NCBI GenBank assembly: GCA_964547905.1
Contig: CAZJPN010000053.1
Span: 1 to 64,000 of the forward strand
DNA length: 64,000 bases
DNA from: JAJYLM01 sp964547905
GTDB lineage: Bacteria > JAMCPX01
Direction: 5' to 3'
Shown: one piece after another, positions 33,401 through 42,148 of the stretch
Layout of the letters: each line of letters starts with the position of its first letter
Numbering within the stretch: the stretch's first letter is position 1
Translations under genes and position numbers: made by a program
The notes under the pieces: generated by a model
What the model was told of the DNA's origin: nothing
Databases searched by the model: none
Seen by the model: only the letters and a program-made list of their open reading frames with translations

Positions 33401-33464
33401 GTGCAACCACCAGCAGGATCAAAAACCTGTGTGTCAACGAAAAATGTATGATCTGTTTAAACAT
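30375..33464 (-). CDS. RND efflux permease, second of the operon
   Basis: 1029 residues with the RND layout: one N-terminal helix, a large periplasmic loop, five helices, a second loop and six helices. TM4 reads VVGLGIMIDAAIIDTENIFRHL, so the aspartate pair found in the sister pump is DA here. Several features resemble metal- or small-molecule-type RND pumps: PGLPSEYVEREITFPVEQ and GAEIDKPMAIV. It follows the first pump by 23 bases. The final 12 residues come from a repeat insertion. Substrate unknown. Confidence 0.87.
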   Translation of the reverse strand: MFKQIIHFSLTHRFLILLVVALLTISGILTYNSLDRTLLPDLNSPIFKIFIPDPGLPSEYVEREITFPVEQATRGLLGVEKVWSKSKIGLSVVIVKFVWGTNYFQALELLSQRISAIESSLPPEIRPPIISNAADRMSEVIQYYLTGDVNPKALRALAEYDIKYQLEMIPGIYDITNIGGETAQYQVLVNMDRLKSYDIGIDSVVRAVRYNNVIFTGGYLFKGPVAYSIQGNGLIKNFRDLSHIVVATHNNIPVYLGDVAELHIGHHIRQGNAMVDGRPAVLGTVVKQYGLNAMPIIQAIRDKLNTIKKSLPSGVALHTYNDQSTLIDTAITNLRDAIIIGTIAVIIIIFLLMADIDTTLVISIIIPIAIIITFIVMRFFNYSLNVMSLGGLVVGLGIMIDAAIIDTENIFRHLKAKPDDPLMATLEGSLEVRRPVVYSTIIIIAVFLPLYTLPGFTGAIFKDFSFTVVTSILIGFVLSLTLTPVLAYMILRKMVNKVKNESPVERAVLKVYKPSLDFSLKHPLYIIGIMLASLLLVIASAGVIKTGFLPSIDEGAILVKVHMPPGTALSETTKRAIEISRILKRAPDVEDVIAHMGRPENAPKDEGIRKSGIFLKLVPWAKRKYTIAQIDDWIRIHVPSTKDVPIIITTPLTERLQEALSGIAVGGSLAIKIFGNDQKVLDGNGARLYTMLSKIQGIQDLYIEQTKSAPGISIQLDRARLGIYGITPQQAGTDIQTALAGMVATIYRQGIRQYAVYVRAMPRFRNSLKSISNLLIDAGNGKKIPLSYVAEVRYQAAPFIVRRENMERVLELSCNISGRSTGAVIQDIKSAIKRLNLPPGYSIALGGEYRTQSEMVTRIIWIMAVIAGLIFVVLYIAFDSFAIAGLVLLFIPFSLIGGVLALIVTHTSLNISSIIGFLAHFGLSVQKAILLVEYILYNKASGMNDIESARHAGLTRMRPVLMTALSASVAVLPLALGIGTGAEIDKPMAIVLIGGLITSTIFTLIALPGIYVLINKYSSRGPAGRPRVG

Positions 33465-33487
33465 AAAATATCAAATCTCTTTATGTC

Positions 33488-36400
33488 TCATACCTTGTTC
33501 CCCTTGCGCATGAACACATAATACATCACCGGCAAAACGATAATGAGCAGGAACACGGACAATGAAAATCCGCCGATAATGGCTATTGCGAGGGGCTTGT
33601 GCATCTGTGCCCCTGTTCCAAGCCCGAGAGCAAGCGGCATTAAAGCAAGTATTGCCGCAAATGCCGTCATCAAAATAGGCCGTATCCTCAGGCTGCCTGC
33701 CTTTATAACAGCCTCTTTGACAGGCAGTCCGCTCTTTAAAGCATCCTGAATATAATGCACGACAAATATGCCGTTTTCAGCAACAATGCCGACGATCATA
33801 ATCGTACCCATAAGAGATGAGATATTCAGAGGGGTCTTTGTCAAATAGAGAAGACCAAGCACGCCGAAAAACGACGGCAGTATAACGCTGTAGATGATAA
33901 GCGGCACTGCAAGGGATTCGAACTCGAGGATCATAATGGTAAATACCAGGGCAACTGCCATAAGCAAAACCATGAGCAGTCCCTTGAATGATTCCTGCTG
34001 ATTCCTGTAAACACCTCCATAGCTTATGCTCGTACCAGGCGGCAATGTAAGCTTCTTTGCCAGTTCTGCTTTGACATCCCTCATAACGCTTCCCAGGTCC
34101 CTCCCGCTTATCCTGCCTGTAACCGCAAGCATCTCCCGCAGATTCTCTCTGTCTATTTCTGCCTGACCTCCGACAACCTTAAGATTGGCAATATATTTCA
34201 GCGGAACCACAAGCCCATTGGGCGTAACGATCTGCATTGATTCAAGCTTTTTTATCGTGTCCGTTTCGGATGCAGGCATCAGCACCCTTATATCGATCAC
34301 CTTTTCTCCCTCTCTTACATTCGTTGCCACAGTGCCCCACAAGGCTGTAGTAACATAATCGGACACATACTGAGGGGTAACGCCAACAAGCCCTGCCTTC
34401 AGCGGATCGACATGTATGTTTATCGCAGGACCGCTGATCGTAATACCGTTGAATACGTCGACAACACCTTTTATCTTCGTGATAATATCCGCTATCTTGT
34501 TTGCTATTGTATCGAGAACGCCTGTATTGTCGGAAAAAATCTTTATATCAATGGGCATTGGGGAGCCTGTCATATCCCCAATCAGGTCCTGCATGATCTG
34601 CCCAAAATCCACATACACCTTGCCCGGCTCTGCGGCATAAACCTTCTGCCTAAGCTCATCAATCACCTGTTCAATGGATTTGTTTCTATGGTTCTTCAAA
34701 CGTATCAGGAAATCGCCTGTGTTGGGCTCTGTTATAAAAAACCCAAGCTGCGTACCTGTTCTCCTTGAAAAGGATTTAACCTCTTTAACGCTGAGGATGA
34801 TCTTTTCTATCTTCTTAAGAATGTGGTTCGTTTCCTCGAGTGTCGTTCCGGGCGGGGTAAAATAATCCATGACAAATGCCCCCTCATCCATTGCCGGCAT
34901 AAATCCTGTCCCCATATGTTTATAAATAATCCACGAGCCCGCAATCAGCACAACAATGGCCAGCACGACATAGAAAGGCTTCAATATAATCTTCTGCATG
35001 ACAATCTCATATTTGCCGATCAATGTCTTCATGAACCTGCCCTCTTTTGCCTCCTTTTCAGTATCCTTGAGAAAGATCATGGCAAGTACGGGTGTAAGTG
35101 TAATTGAAATGACCATTGATACCGTAAGGGCGGATGCCATTGTCAGGGCAAGCGCCTTAAAGAACGCACCTGTTACACCCCCGAGAAAAGCAAGCGGAAA
35201 GAAAACAACGATCGTACTGAGGCTTGAACCCACAATAGCAGGCAGCATCTCTTTAACACCTGTTTCAACCGCCCTTTTCTTCGATCCATGTGCATGAAAA
35301 TGCCTGATAATGTTTTCAAGTACAACAATGGAATCATCTATAATAAGCCCAATTGATGCAGCCATGCCGCCCAGTGTCATAAGGTTCAATGTCTGACCAA
35401 AAAGCTTCATCAGAACCACTGTTATAATAAGCGTAATAGGTAGGGTTATAGCGGTAATGAACATGATCCTTACATTCCTCAAAAACAAAAACATAATAAC
35501 AATGGCTATAAACACACCAAAGAGAATTGCATCCCTTACACTCCCATAGGACTGCTCGATAAGTTCGGACTGATTATACCACGTTGATATATGCAGCGAC
35601 GGCGGCAATTGGGGCTTCAGCTCTTCGAGTTTATTTTTGAGCTCTTTTGCTATCTCTATGGTGTTAGCACCAGGCTGTCGGAGTATATTCATTAAAACGG
35701 CATTATGCCCATTACTTGTTATACGTATGTATTGCTTTTTTACGGATGTTTCTACCTTTGCGACATCCCTGACATAGATAGGCACACCCTTTTTATTTGC
35801 TATGAGCGTATCTTTCATCGCTGTCGTTGAAGTGAAAAGGCCTGTCGGCTGAACCATATACAGTTCATAATTTTTATTTATGAAACCTGCAGAGGAAATA
35901 ATATTCGTTTCCTTTAACCCATTGATTACATCATCAAGCGTAAGATGGTATGCAACAAGCCTCTGCGGGTTTACAATAACGTGGTATTCTTTGATCTTGC
36001 CTCCCTGTACAACGACCTGAGACACGCCCTTAAGCCTGCCAAGGATCGGTCTGAGGGTGTAATATCCTATATCCCTCAATTGGACCATGTTGAGTGTCTC
36101 TGAAGTCAGGCTTAGCCCTATAATAGGAAATTGGCTTGGCCGCATCCAGTTTACCGTAACAGATGCGGTTTGCGGTAGTTTTGACCGGATCTGATTTATT
36201 GCATTCTGGGTCAACTGGAGTGCCTTGAACATATCCGTACCCCAGACAAAGTTTACAAAGATCTGCATTGAACCACGGCTTGTTGCAGACCGTACATCCG
36301 TTACGCCCGGAACAGAATATACCGCCTCTTCAATGGGCTTCGTAACCTCTATCATCATCTTTTCGATAGGCATGTCCCCGTTGTCCGCAAGAATAACAAG

Positions 36401-36532
36401 TCTTGGAAATGTGATCTCCGGGAAGATAGCAACAGGCATGGTGTTGAGCAGGATAATACCTATTGCCGCCAGTACAACGGAAAGGAATATGATGCCTTTT
36501 TTATGTGTCTCAAAAAATTTGGAGATGTCCAT
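33488..36532 (-). CDS. RND efflux permease, first of the operon
   Basis: 1014 residues with twelve predicted helices and two large periplasmic domains. TM4 has IGLIIDDSIVVLENIIRH, the proton-relay aspartate pair of drug-type RND pumps, and the C-terminal half has GIVAENGIFVVHYI and GTGAQMHKPLAIAIIGG. With the adaptor and TolC-like genes it forms a complete tripartite system that would expel substrates across both membranes. Two unlike pumps in one operon recall MdtBC, which assembles as a heterotrimer. Confidence 0.88.
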   Translation of the reverse strand: MDISKFFETHKKGIIFLSVVLAAIGIILLNTMPVAIFPEITFPRLVILADNGDMPIEKMMIEVTKPIEEAVYSVPGVTDVRSATSRGSMQIFVNFVWGTDMFKALQLTQNAINQIRSKLPQTASVTVNWMRPSQFPIIGLSLTSETLNMVQLRDIGYYTLRPILGRLKGVSQVVVQGGKIKEYHVIVNPQRLVAYHLTLDDVINGLKETNIISSAGFINKNYELYMVQPTGLFTSTTAMKDTLIANKKGVPIYVRDVAKVETSVKKQYIRITSNGHNAVLMNILRQPGANTIEIAKELKNKLEELKPQLPPSLHISTWYNQSELIEQSYGSVRDAILFGVFIAIVIMFLFLRNVRIMFITAITLPITLIITVVLMKLFGQTLNLMTLGGMAASIGLIIDDSIVVLENIIRHFHAHGSKKRAVETGVKEMLPAIVGSSLSTIVVFFPLAFLGGVTGAFFKALALTMASALTVSMVISITLTPVLAMIFLKDTEKEAKEGRFMKTLIGKYEIVMQKIILKPFYVVLAIVVLIAGSWIIYKHMGTGFMPAMDEGAFVMDYFTPPGTTLEETNHILKKIEKIILSVKEVKSFSRRTGTQLGFFITEPNTGDFLIRLKNHRNKSIEQVIDELRQKVYAAEPGKVYVDFGQIMQDLIGDMTGSPMPIDIKIFSDNTGVLDTIANKIADIITKIKGVVDVFNGITISGPAINIHVDPLKAGLVGVTPQYVSDYVTTALWGTVATNVREGEKVIDIRVLMPASETDTIKKLESMQIVTPNGLVVPLKYIANLKVVGGQAEIDRENLREMLAVTGRISGRDLGSVMRDVKAELAKKLTLPPGTSISYGGVYRNQQESFKGLLMVLLMAVALVFTIMILEFESLAVPLIIYSVILPSFFGVLGLLYLTKTPLNISSLMGTIMIVGIVAENGIFVVHYIQDALKSGLPVKEAVIKAGSLRIRPILMTAFAAILALMPLALGLGTGAQMHKPLAIAIIGGFSLSVFLLIIVLPVMYYVFMRKGNKV

Positions 36533-36565
36533 CGTATCTACTCACCAATTCTTTGTTTCAGTCCC

Positions 36566-36660
36566 TCCGCCTTGACGGGGGAGGGGTACCCAAGCGGGGC
36601 TTGGGTCGGGTGGAGGCGATTGGGCGGAAGTTTCACCCTCCCTTTCGTCCCTTCCGTCAA
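36566..36660. repeat. Palindromic repeat unit between adaptor and pump genes
   Basis: Two facing hairpins, ccgccttgacggggg at the left and cccttccgtcaaggaaggga at the right, enclose gggtacccaagcggggct and gggtcggg. The unit matches the one at 6912-7022 in layout and lies inside the efflux transcript. Confidence 0.7.
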
Positions 36661-36734
36661 GGAAGGGATAGAAAAAGGAATTGCAGGACAGCCTCCTCAG
36701 AGGAAGATCAGCCTGATAGGAGAGATTATATCTA

Positions 36735-37802
36735 TCAATCATTATCTTCGGGTTTGACGGCCTGTCCAGGTTTGTTCTCATGGAGATCGGTTTCCACTTT
36801 TACTGCTGTCCCGCTTGCCAATGCGTAATTACCCTGCGTAATAACGAGTTGCCCTTGATTGAGGCCGTTGAGAATCTCAACCTTGTCATCCTCTTCATAA
36901 CCTGACTTGACGGTAACGTCCCTTGCAATGGAATCCTGCCCGACAACCATAACATATTCTCTTCCTGTATCCGGATCGAAGAGTATTGCGTCTTTCGGCA
37001 CAATAAGCGTGTTTTTGTGGGTATTGCTGATAATATCTACAACAGCGAACATGCCGTCTCTTATCTCTTGATCCTTATTAGAAAAACTTACATTCAGTGC
37101 AACAGTCTGGGTTTCCTGAGATACTGTAGGGTTGATTGTAACAATCCTGCCATTGAACACGTCGTCCGGAAAAGAAAGAAAATGTATAAGTACAACATCG
37201 CCAATCTTGATCCGTTCGAGATATAGAGAAGGGAGATCTACATGCAGATATGTACTCGATAAATCCTCCAATGTAACAATAGGTGCACTTGCCTGAACAA
37301 GTGCATTCGTGCTGACATATCTCTTGCTCACATATCCGTTAAACGGAGATGACAAAGATATAACACCTAACCTTAAAAATGATTGTCTCATTGTTGGCGG
37401 TAGAGTTGAGCTCCCCCTTATAGCTGCCTCTGCTTCGATAGGCCTAAGCATTGCAACCACACTGCCCTTTCTTACAAAATCCCCTTCTTTAACCAAAAGC
37501 CCTGTTACAATACCCTCTACAGGCGAGTTTATATCTACCTTCTTTAAAACATCCACCCTGCCTGTTGCCTGAATAAGGTGATTGACATCCCCTCGTGCTA
37601 CCTGAACAGCTTTGACCTCAATTTGCGGGGCTTGCTCCGTGACCTGAGGTTTAGCAGAGCAAGATGCAAGAAGGAATAAGGCAAGAAGGGGAAACACCGC
37701 AAATCCATAAACCCCCTTAATCCCCCTTGACAGGGGGAGATCGGAGATTGCCCTCCTGGCAAGGGGGGCTGGGGTGGTTGTAAACCGGAATTTACTGTCC
37801 AT
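36735..37802 (-). CDS. RND periplasmic adaptor lipoprotein (HlyD/MFP family)
   Basis: About 355 residues from the ATG at 37802 (aagaggt upstream). A lipobox LLASC follows a hydrophobic stretch near residues 35-48. Then come a barrel-sandwich domain with GRVDVLKKVDINSPVEGIVTGLLVKEGDFV and PFNGYVSKRYVS, and a beta-barrel domain. It would link the inner-membrane pumps to the TolC-like channel. Residues about 8-28 (TTPAPLARRAISDLPLSRG) are a translated palindromic repeat, so the signal peptide is longer than normal. The start overlaps the TolC-like gene by 11 bases. Confidence 0.87.
   Translation of the reverse strand: MDSKFRFTTTPAPLARRAISDLPLSRGIKGVYGFAVFPLLALFLLASCSAKPQVTEQAPQIEVKAVQVARGDVNHLIQATGRVDVLKKVDINSPVEGIVTGLLVKEGDFVRKGSVVAMLRPIEAEAAIRGSSTLPPTMRQSFLRLGVISLSSPFNGYVSKRYVSTNALVQASAPIVTLEDLSSTYLHVDLPSLYLERIKIGDVVLIHFLSFPDDVFNGRIVTINPTVSQETQTVALNVSFSNKDQEIRDGMFAVVDIISNTHKNTLIVPKDAILFDPDTGREYVMVVGQDSIARDVTVKSGYEEDDKVEILNGLNQGQLVITQGNYALASGTAVKVETDLHENKPGQAVKPEDND
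37710..37785. repeat. Palindromic repeat translated in the adaptor signal peptide
   Basis: tccccc (37721-37726) pairs with ggggga (37733-37738), and a second C-rich/G-rich pair follows (ccctcctggcaagggggg). The unit is of the same family as the intergenic ones at 24886-24904 and 54599-54615, but here lies wholly in the reading frame. Confidence 0.7.
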
Positions 37803-39099
37803 ATATTTCACCTCTTAAAAACTGTATTTCGTACAATGCCTTGTAAAAATCAGCCTGTGCATTTGCCATATCCATCTGGGTATTTGTCATGAGTTGTCTG
37901 TCAAGCAAAACCTCATAACTGCTTATCCTGCCGCCGCCGGTGTACCTTGCTTCGGAATAATCAAAATTCTGCTTGGATAGCTTTATATCCTTTTGATAAA
38001 GATTTATACGTTCAACCGCACTTGTCAGGTTTTTTAAGGCATTTTTATATGAAAGCCTCAGTTCGCTGATAAGCAATCGTTCTTTATAATGTACCTTCTC
38101 AAGCTGCATCTTGGCTGCATCCACACTGTATGAAATAGCCCCCCACTCAAAAACGGGCAGGTTAAGCATGGCAAGGTAAGAATAGCCACGATATTGGCTA
38201 TAAGCCATAGGCCGTGGCTCAGCCATCCATCCTGCATCAGCCTCGATACTCAGAGTAGGCAGGTGCTTTGCCCTTTGCGCACTGACGTTGTACTTTTGAG
38301 ACCTTTCTTCATACCTTACAGCCTGCAATGTTGGGTTGCCATTGAAGATTGAATCACTGTCCGTGTTCATGGATGAAATCGTAAAAGGTACTGATTCAAG
38401 TTCTAAAACTGTTCCCGACGTAATTTGAATACCCGTTAATGACGAGAGCGCGTTCAACTGTGAAAGCCTTTTTATCTGGAATGATTTAAGTTGGGCCCTT
38501 GTGTTATCCAGCTCTATCTGAGTTCTCAGTACGTCATTCTCCGTTACGAGCCCTGTGGAGAGTAATCTCTTTGTAAGTGACAAGTAATCCTCAAGACTGC
38601 TTACATTATCTTGAAGAATCCTTATCTGTTCCCCATAAGTTACAGCATCTATAAATGCATTCTTGACTGTATATGCAAGTCCGGTTTCAACAGCATTTTG
38701 CTGGTATTTTGCCGACTCATAAGACATCCTTAGCTGTTTTGTAGAAAGCCATCTCGAAGGATTAAATATATCAACCTGAGCTATTGCCTGAAGCGAAGCA
38801 ATGCCTCCGTTCGTAACAGCAGGATCATATCCATAGGCCCTGCCATAACTTGACGACAGATTTACGGAAGGCAGCAGTAAAGCACGTGATTGTTTATATT
38901 CATTGCTTGAAATACCGGCATCAGCGCTTGCATACCCTGACAGGGGATAATGCTGAATTGTTTTCTCTATACACAGTTTCAATGTAACCGGTGTATCCGC
39001 ATACGTCATACCAGATGCCGAGACAAACATTGTTATATTTGTCACTATGAACATCAGGATCAAAAATCCCGTTCTTTTAATCTTTATATCCCCCTCCAA
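37792..39099 (-). CDS. TolC-family outer-membrane efflux protein
   Basis: Up to 435 residues. A signal peptide (FLILMFIVTNITMFVSASGMTYA) is followed by two homologous TolC repeats with long helices: LGLAYTVKNAFIDAVTYGEQIRIL, and RLLSTGLVTENDVLRTQIELDNTRAQL in the first half, and a matching RYTGGGRISSYEVLLDRQLMTN in the second. It forms the outer-membrane channel of the pump encoded downstream. The start is unclear: 39099 is TTG, and the ggaggggg ribosome-like run lies after it; see findings. Confidence 0.87.
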   Translation of the reverse strand: MEGDIKIKRTGFLILMFIVTNITMFVSASGMTYADTPVTLKLCIEKTIQHYPLSGYASADAGISSNEYKQSRALLLPSVNLSSSYGRAYGYDPAVTNGGIASLQAIAQVDIFNPSRWLSTKQLRMSYESAKYQQNAVETGLAYTVKNAFIDAVTYGEQIRILQDNVSSLEDYLSLTKRLLSTGLVTENDVLRTQIELDNTRAQLKSFQIKRLSQLNALSSLTGIQITSGTVLELESVPFTISSMNTDSDSIFNGNPTLQAVRYEERSQKYNVSAQRAKHLPTLSIEADAGWMAEPRPMAYSQYRGYSYLAMLNLPVFEWGAISYSVDAAKMQLEKVHYKERLLISELRLSYKNALKNLTSAVERINLYQKDIKLSKQNFDYSEARYTGGGRISSYEVLLDRQLMTNTQMDMANAQADFYKALYEIQFLRGEIYGQ

Positions 39100-39520
39100 A
39101 TTTCATTATACATATTATACATCCCGTTAAAAACTATATCTTAATCATTAAATTATCAATAAAATAAGATTAAAATTTTTTAATCTAAACCCGGTTAGGA
39201 GAGTCCTCGAGTTTAAGAGTTAAGAAGTTAAGGAGTGGTGGAGTTGAGGAGTGGTGGAATGTAGCGTATAACTCAACACTCCACAACTTTAAAACTTTCT
39301 AACTTTTGAATCAAGAACTGGATTCCCCCCGCATCAAGTGCGGGGCAGGCTCCTTCAGGTCGGGAATGACGCGGAAGCTCCATTGATAAAGGGGATGGGG
39401 GGGGTTGGGAATTTTAACTCCATCCTAACTCTGAACTCTGTAACCGTACGGGTTTCTTGCTTATCTCTATAGTTGTGTTATTGAATACAAGTTAAATTAG
39501 TGCATTAAGGAGGCACATGC
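39100..39520. repeat. Divergent spacer with dispersed repeats
   Basis: The 421-base gap between the efflux operon and the kinase gene holds no ORF. An AT-rich promoter-like stretch is at 39100-39180. Next come the purine-rich left arm (39194-39262) and right arm (39270-39303, ctcaacactccac to aaaactttctaac) of the same large repeat seen at 23146-23242, then an actggattcccc...gggaatgac element (39316-39370). Confidence 0.75.
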
Positions 39521-42136
39521 GTGAGATGTTTTAAATGCCTTACAGAAGTACCAGCAGGGACAGAGGTATGTCCGCATTGCGGACAAATCCTTATACCAAA
39601 GGTCAAAAAGCAGAACAATGAAAAGAAAGACCCTGCGAGCACCCAGATTAAACAGAAAGAGTATCAGATAGGCGATATCATAAAGGATCGCTATGAAGTC
39701 AGGGCGGTACTCAGCAAGAAAGGCACAGGATTTACCTATAAGGTAAGAGATAAAGAAAAGAAAAAACCCTTCGTGCTTAAACAGATACAATATTCGCTTA
39801 TAACCTCGGATGAATCAAAGGAACGTTTTTTTGATATTATAAAAGAAATAATCAAACTCAATCTGAATGAGATCGCAGCAATTTATGATTACGGAGAGGA
39901 CAGTGGAGCAATCTATTTTGTTTCTGAATATATAGAAGGCCTAACCCTGAGAAAACTATTGGACGTAAGAAAGGGGATGAAACAGTTTTTTAATGGTGAA
40001 GAACTTGAATCTATAATAACCCAGATATGCAAGGCACTGATAACCGCACATAACAATGGGATCGTTCATGGAGATTTAAAGCCTGAAAATATATTTATTT
40101 TGCCAAGTGGTCTTAAAATTACAGAACTTGGTATAACAGGTTCATTTTCACCTCTTGATTTTACCTCCATCCAGCAAGACTTAGGGGATGCTTACAAGTA
40201 TATAGCCCCTGAAGTTGTCATAGGGGGCGCATTGTCTAAATCGAGTGATATATATTCACTCGGGGCTATAGTATATGAGATGCTGACCGGTATAATACCC
40301 GGAGGAGTTGTAAATCCTCCGACAAATTACAACAGTGAGCTTCCACAAGCTGTTAACGATGTTGTTCTCAAGACACTACGTCAGGATCATGAACAGAGAA
40401 CTCAATACGTATCTGAATTTTACAAAAATTTACTCAAAAGTTTTGGTCAAAAAGCAATCGAATTTGAAGAAAAGCCATGGATAACAAAACAAACAGCCGA
40501 AACAGAACAGGCGGGTAAATTACAAACGGAGATAGATGAAGACCTGTTTATGTATGTAGAAAGTGGTACAACAAAAACACCGCCCGCAACAGACAAACCA
40601 AAAACCGTAGAAGAAGAGGAAAAACCGGTGCAGGCTGCACCAGGACAAACCGCCGTGACGAAACCCGCACCTGAAACACCCGTAATACCAACAACACCCA
40701 CCCAGGAAAAACAGCCAGAACAAGATAAAACGGCAGAAGAAATAAAGACACCGGTACAAGAACCACCGCTGGCTCTTGAACAAACAACGAAAGAAGGACC
40801 ATCCGCCGAACAACAAACAACCGGTGCAGAATCAGTAACTTCAAAACCAACAGGAAAACCTATAGAGGATGAAGGCACAGGGGAAAACATAAAAGCAGAA
40901 AAGCAAGAACCGAGGAATGAAATACCGATACAACAGGAAGAAATCCTCGATGCAATCACGGATACAGCTCCAGAAAAGCTTGAACAGGCAAAGCCGGAAC
41001 CGGAGAGGTTAGGCATAGAGGACATTGCAAAACATCTGGACATCGTTACGGATGAGATCCAAAGTAAAGGATTTAAAAAACCGAAACCCTTGGAACCTGC
41101 ACACGGGAAACATCCTCTTCTTGAAAACGAATCAAATAAGGAAAACCAGCTTTCTCCGCAAAAAGAGTCCTACAAAAACACAGGAATGCAACCGAGATCC
41201 GCACGCCTAAAAGATAGAGCTAAAGTAGAAAAAAGGTCTCCTTTAACCTTAACTATGGGTATCATATTGATTGTCATTGTGTCATTGGCAATCGCCGGAT
41301 GGTTTTTGTTAAAGTCCTTTCATTACAAAACTGATGTCCTTGGCATTATTTCTACAAAAGGTAAAAACAATGGTAAAACCTTTACGCAATCCATCATAGT
41401 TGCAGAACATCGAGTTACAGAAACCACAGTAAAGGTTGTTCCTCCCGTCGAAATACAGGCTACTCCAAAACAAGAAATAAAAAAACAGGTCGAAAAGCAA
41501 AAGCGTGAAAGAAGGTTTGTCGCTGTAGTGCCGAAACCACTGCCCCCGAAATGCCCTGAAGACATGGTCTATATACCTTATGGCTATTTCATAATGGGAA
41601 GCAGCCTATCGGATCCTCTCAGGGATTTTTCTGAAAAGACAGATGTAAGAACTTATGTAAAGGCGTTCTGCATCGATAAATACGAGTATCCAGACCAGGA
41701 AGGCATTATTCCTCAGACAAATATAAGTTTTTACAGAGCTAAAAAATTATGTGAAGATGAAGGCAAACAATTGTGTTCAGAAGAACAATGGGAAAAGGCA
41801 TGCAAAGGACCTTTGGATCTGAAGTATCCTTATGGTAATGTATGGGATGCATCAAAGTGTAATACCCAAAATAGCGATGGAACAAACAGATCGATAGTAC
41901 CATCCGGCACTTACAGGGCATGTGTAAACGGCTATGGAGTGTACGATATGAGCGGAAATGTAATGGAATGGACAAACAGCGTGTTTTCTTCGCAGGATAC
42001 ATCAGATAAGGTTGTAAAGGGCGGTTCATTCACAAAACCCGATTGGGCTACACGATGTGCATACAGGTATAATATGCTTCCGAACTCAACAAGCAATGAA
42101 GTCGGCTTCAGGTGCTGCAAGCCCCCGGAAAGATAG
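39521..42136 (+). CDS. Zinc-ribbon / protein-kinase-like / TM / FGE-like receptor
   Basis: 871 residues from GTG (aaggagg seven bases upstream). A zinc ribbon (CFKC...CPHC, 3-20) precedes a kinase-like domain (about 48-310): beta-3 lysine near 86 (FVLKQI), HGDLKPEN near 182, but the metal-binding DFG is replaced by ELG near 202. A Pro/Thr/Glu/Lys-rich linker (about 320-570) leads to one membrane helix (about 573-596). The periplasmic end (about 677-871) is an FGE/SUMF1-like domain with FCIDKYEYP and LCSEEQWEKACKG. The paired copper cysteines of true formylglycine enzymes are absent after GGSF. It looks like a cytoplasmic kinase or pseudokinase with an external cysteine-rich sensor. No substrate is evident. 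Confidence 0.82.
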   Translation: MRCFKCLTEVPAGTEVCPHCGQILIPKVKKQNNEKKDPASTQIKQKEYQIGDIIKDRYEVRAVLSKKGTGFTYKVRDKEKKKPFVLKQIQYSLITSDESKERFFDIIKEIIKLNLNEIAAIYDYGEDSGAIYFVSEYIEGLTLRKLLDVRKGMKQFFNGEELESIITQICKALITAHNNGIVHGDLKPENIFILPSGLKITELGITGSFSPLDFTSIQQDLGDAYKYIAPEVVIGGALSKSSDIYSLGAIVYEMLTGIIPGGVVNPPTNYNSELPQAVNDVVLKTLRQDHEQRTQYVSEFYKNLLKSFGQKAIEFEEKPWITKQTAETEQAGKLQTEIDEDLFMYVESGTTKTPPATDKPKTVEEEEKPVQAAPGQTAVTKPAPETPVIPTTPTQEKQPEQDKTAEEIKTPVQEPPLALEQTTKEGPSAEQQTTGAESVTSKPTGKPIEDEGTGENIKAEKQEPRNEIPIQQEEILDAITDTAPEKLEQAKPEPERLGIEDIAKHLDIVTDEIQSKGFKKPKPLEPAHGKHPLLENESNKENQLSPQKESYKNTGMQPRSARLKDRAKVEKRSPLTLTMGIILIVIVSLAIAGWFLLKSFHYKTDVLGIISTKGKNNGKTFTQSIIVAEHRVTETTVKVVPPVEIQATPKQEIKKQVEKQKRERRFVAVVPKPLPPKCPEDMVYIPYGYFIMGSSLSDPLRDFSEKTDVRTYVKAFCIDKYEYPDQEGIIPQTNISFYRAKKLCEDEGKQLCSEEQWEKACKGPLDLKYPYGNVWDASKCNTQNSDGTNRSIVPSGTYRACVNGYGVYDMSGNVMEWTNSVFSSQDTSDKVVKGGSFTKPDWATRCAYRYNMLPNSTSNEVGFRCCKPPER

Positions 42137-42148
42137 AACTGTATTTTT

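Noticed and set aside
40447..41043. A 198-codon serine-rich frame antisense to the kinase gene
   Set aside because: It is the mirror of the low-complexity Pro/Thr/Glu linker codons and has no ribosome site.
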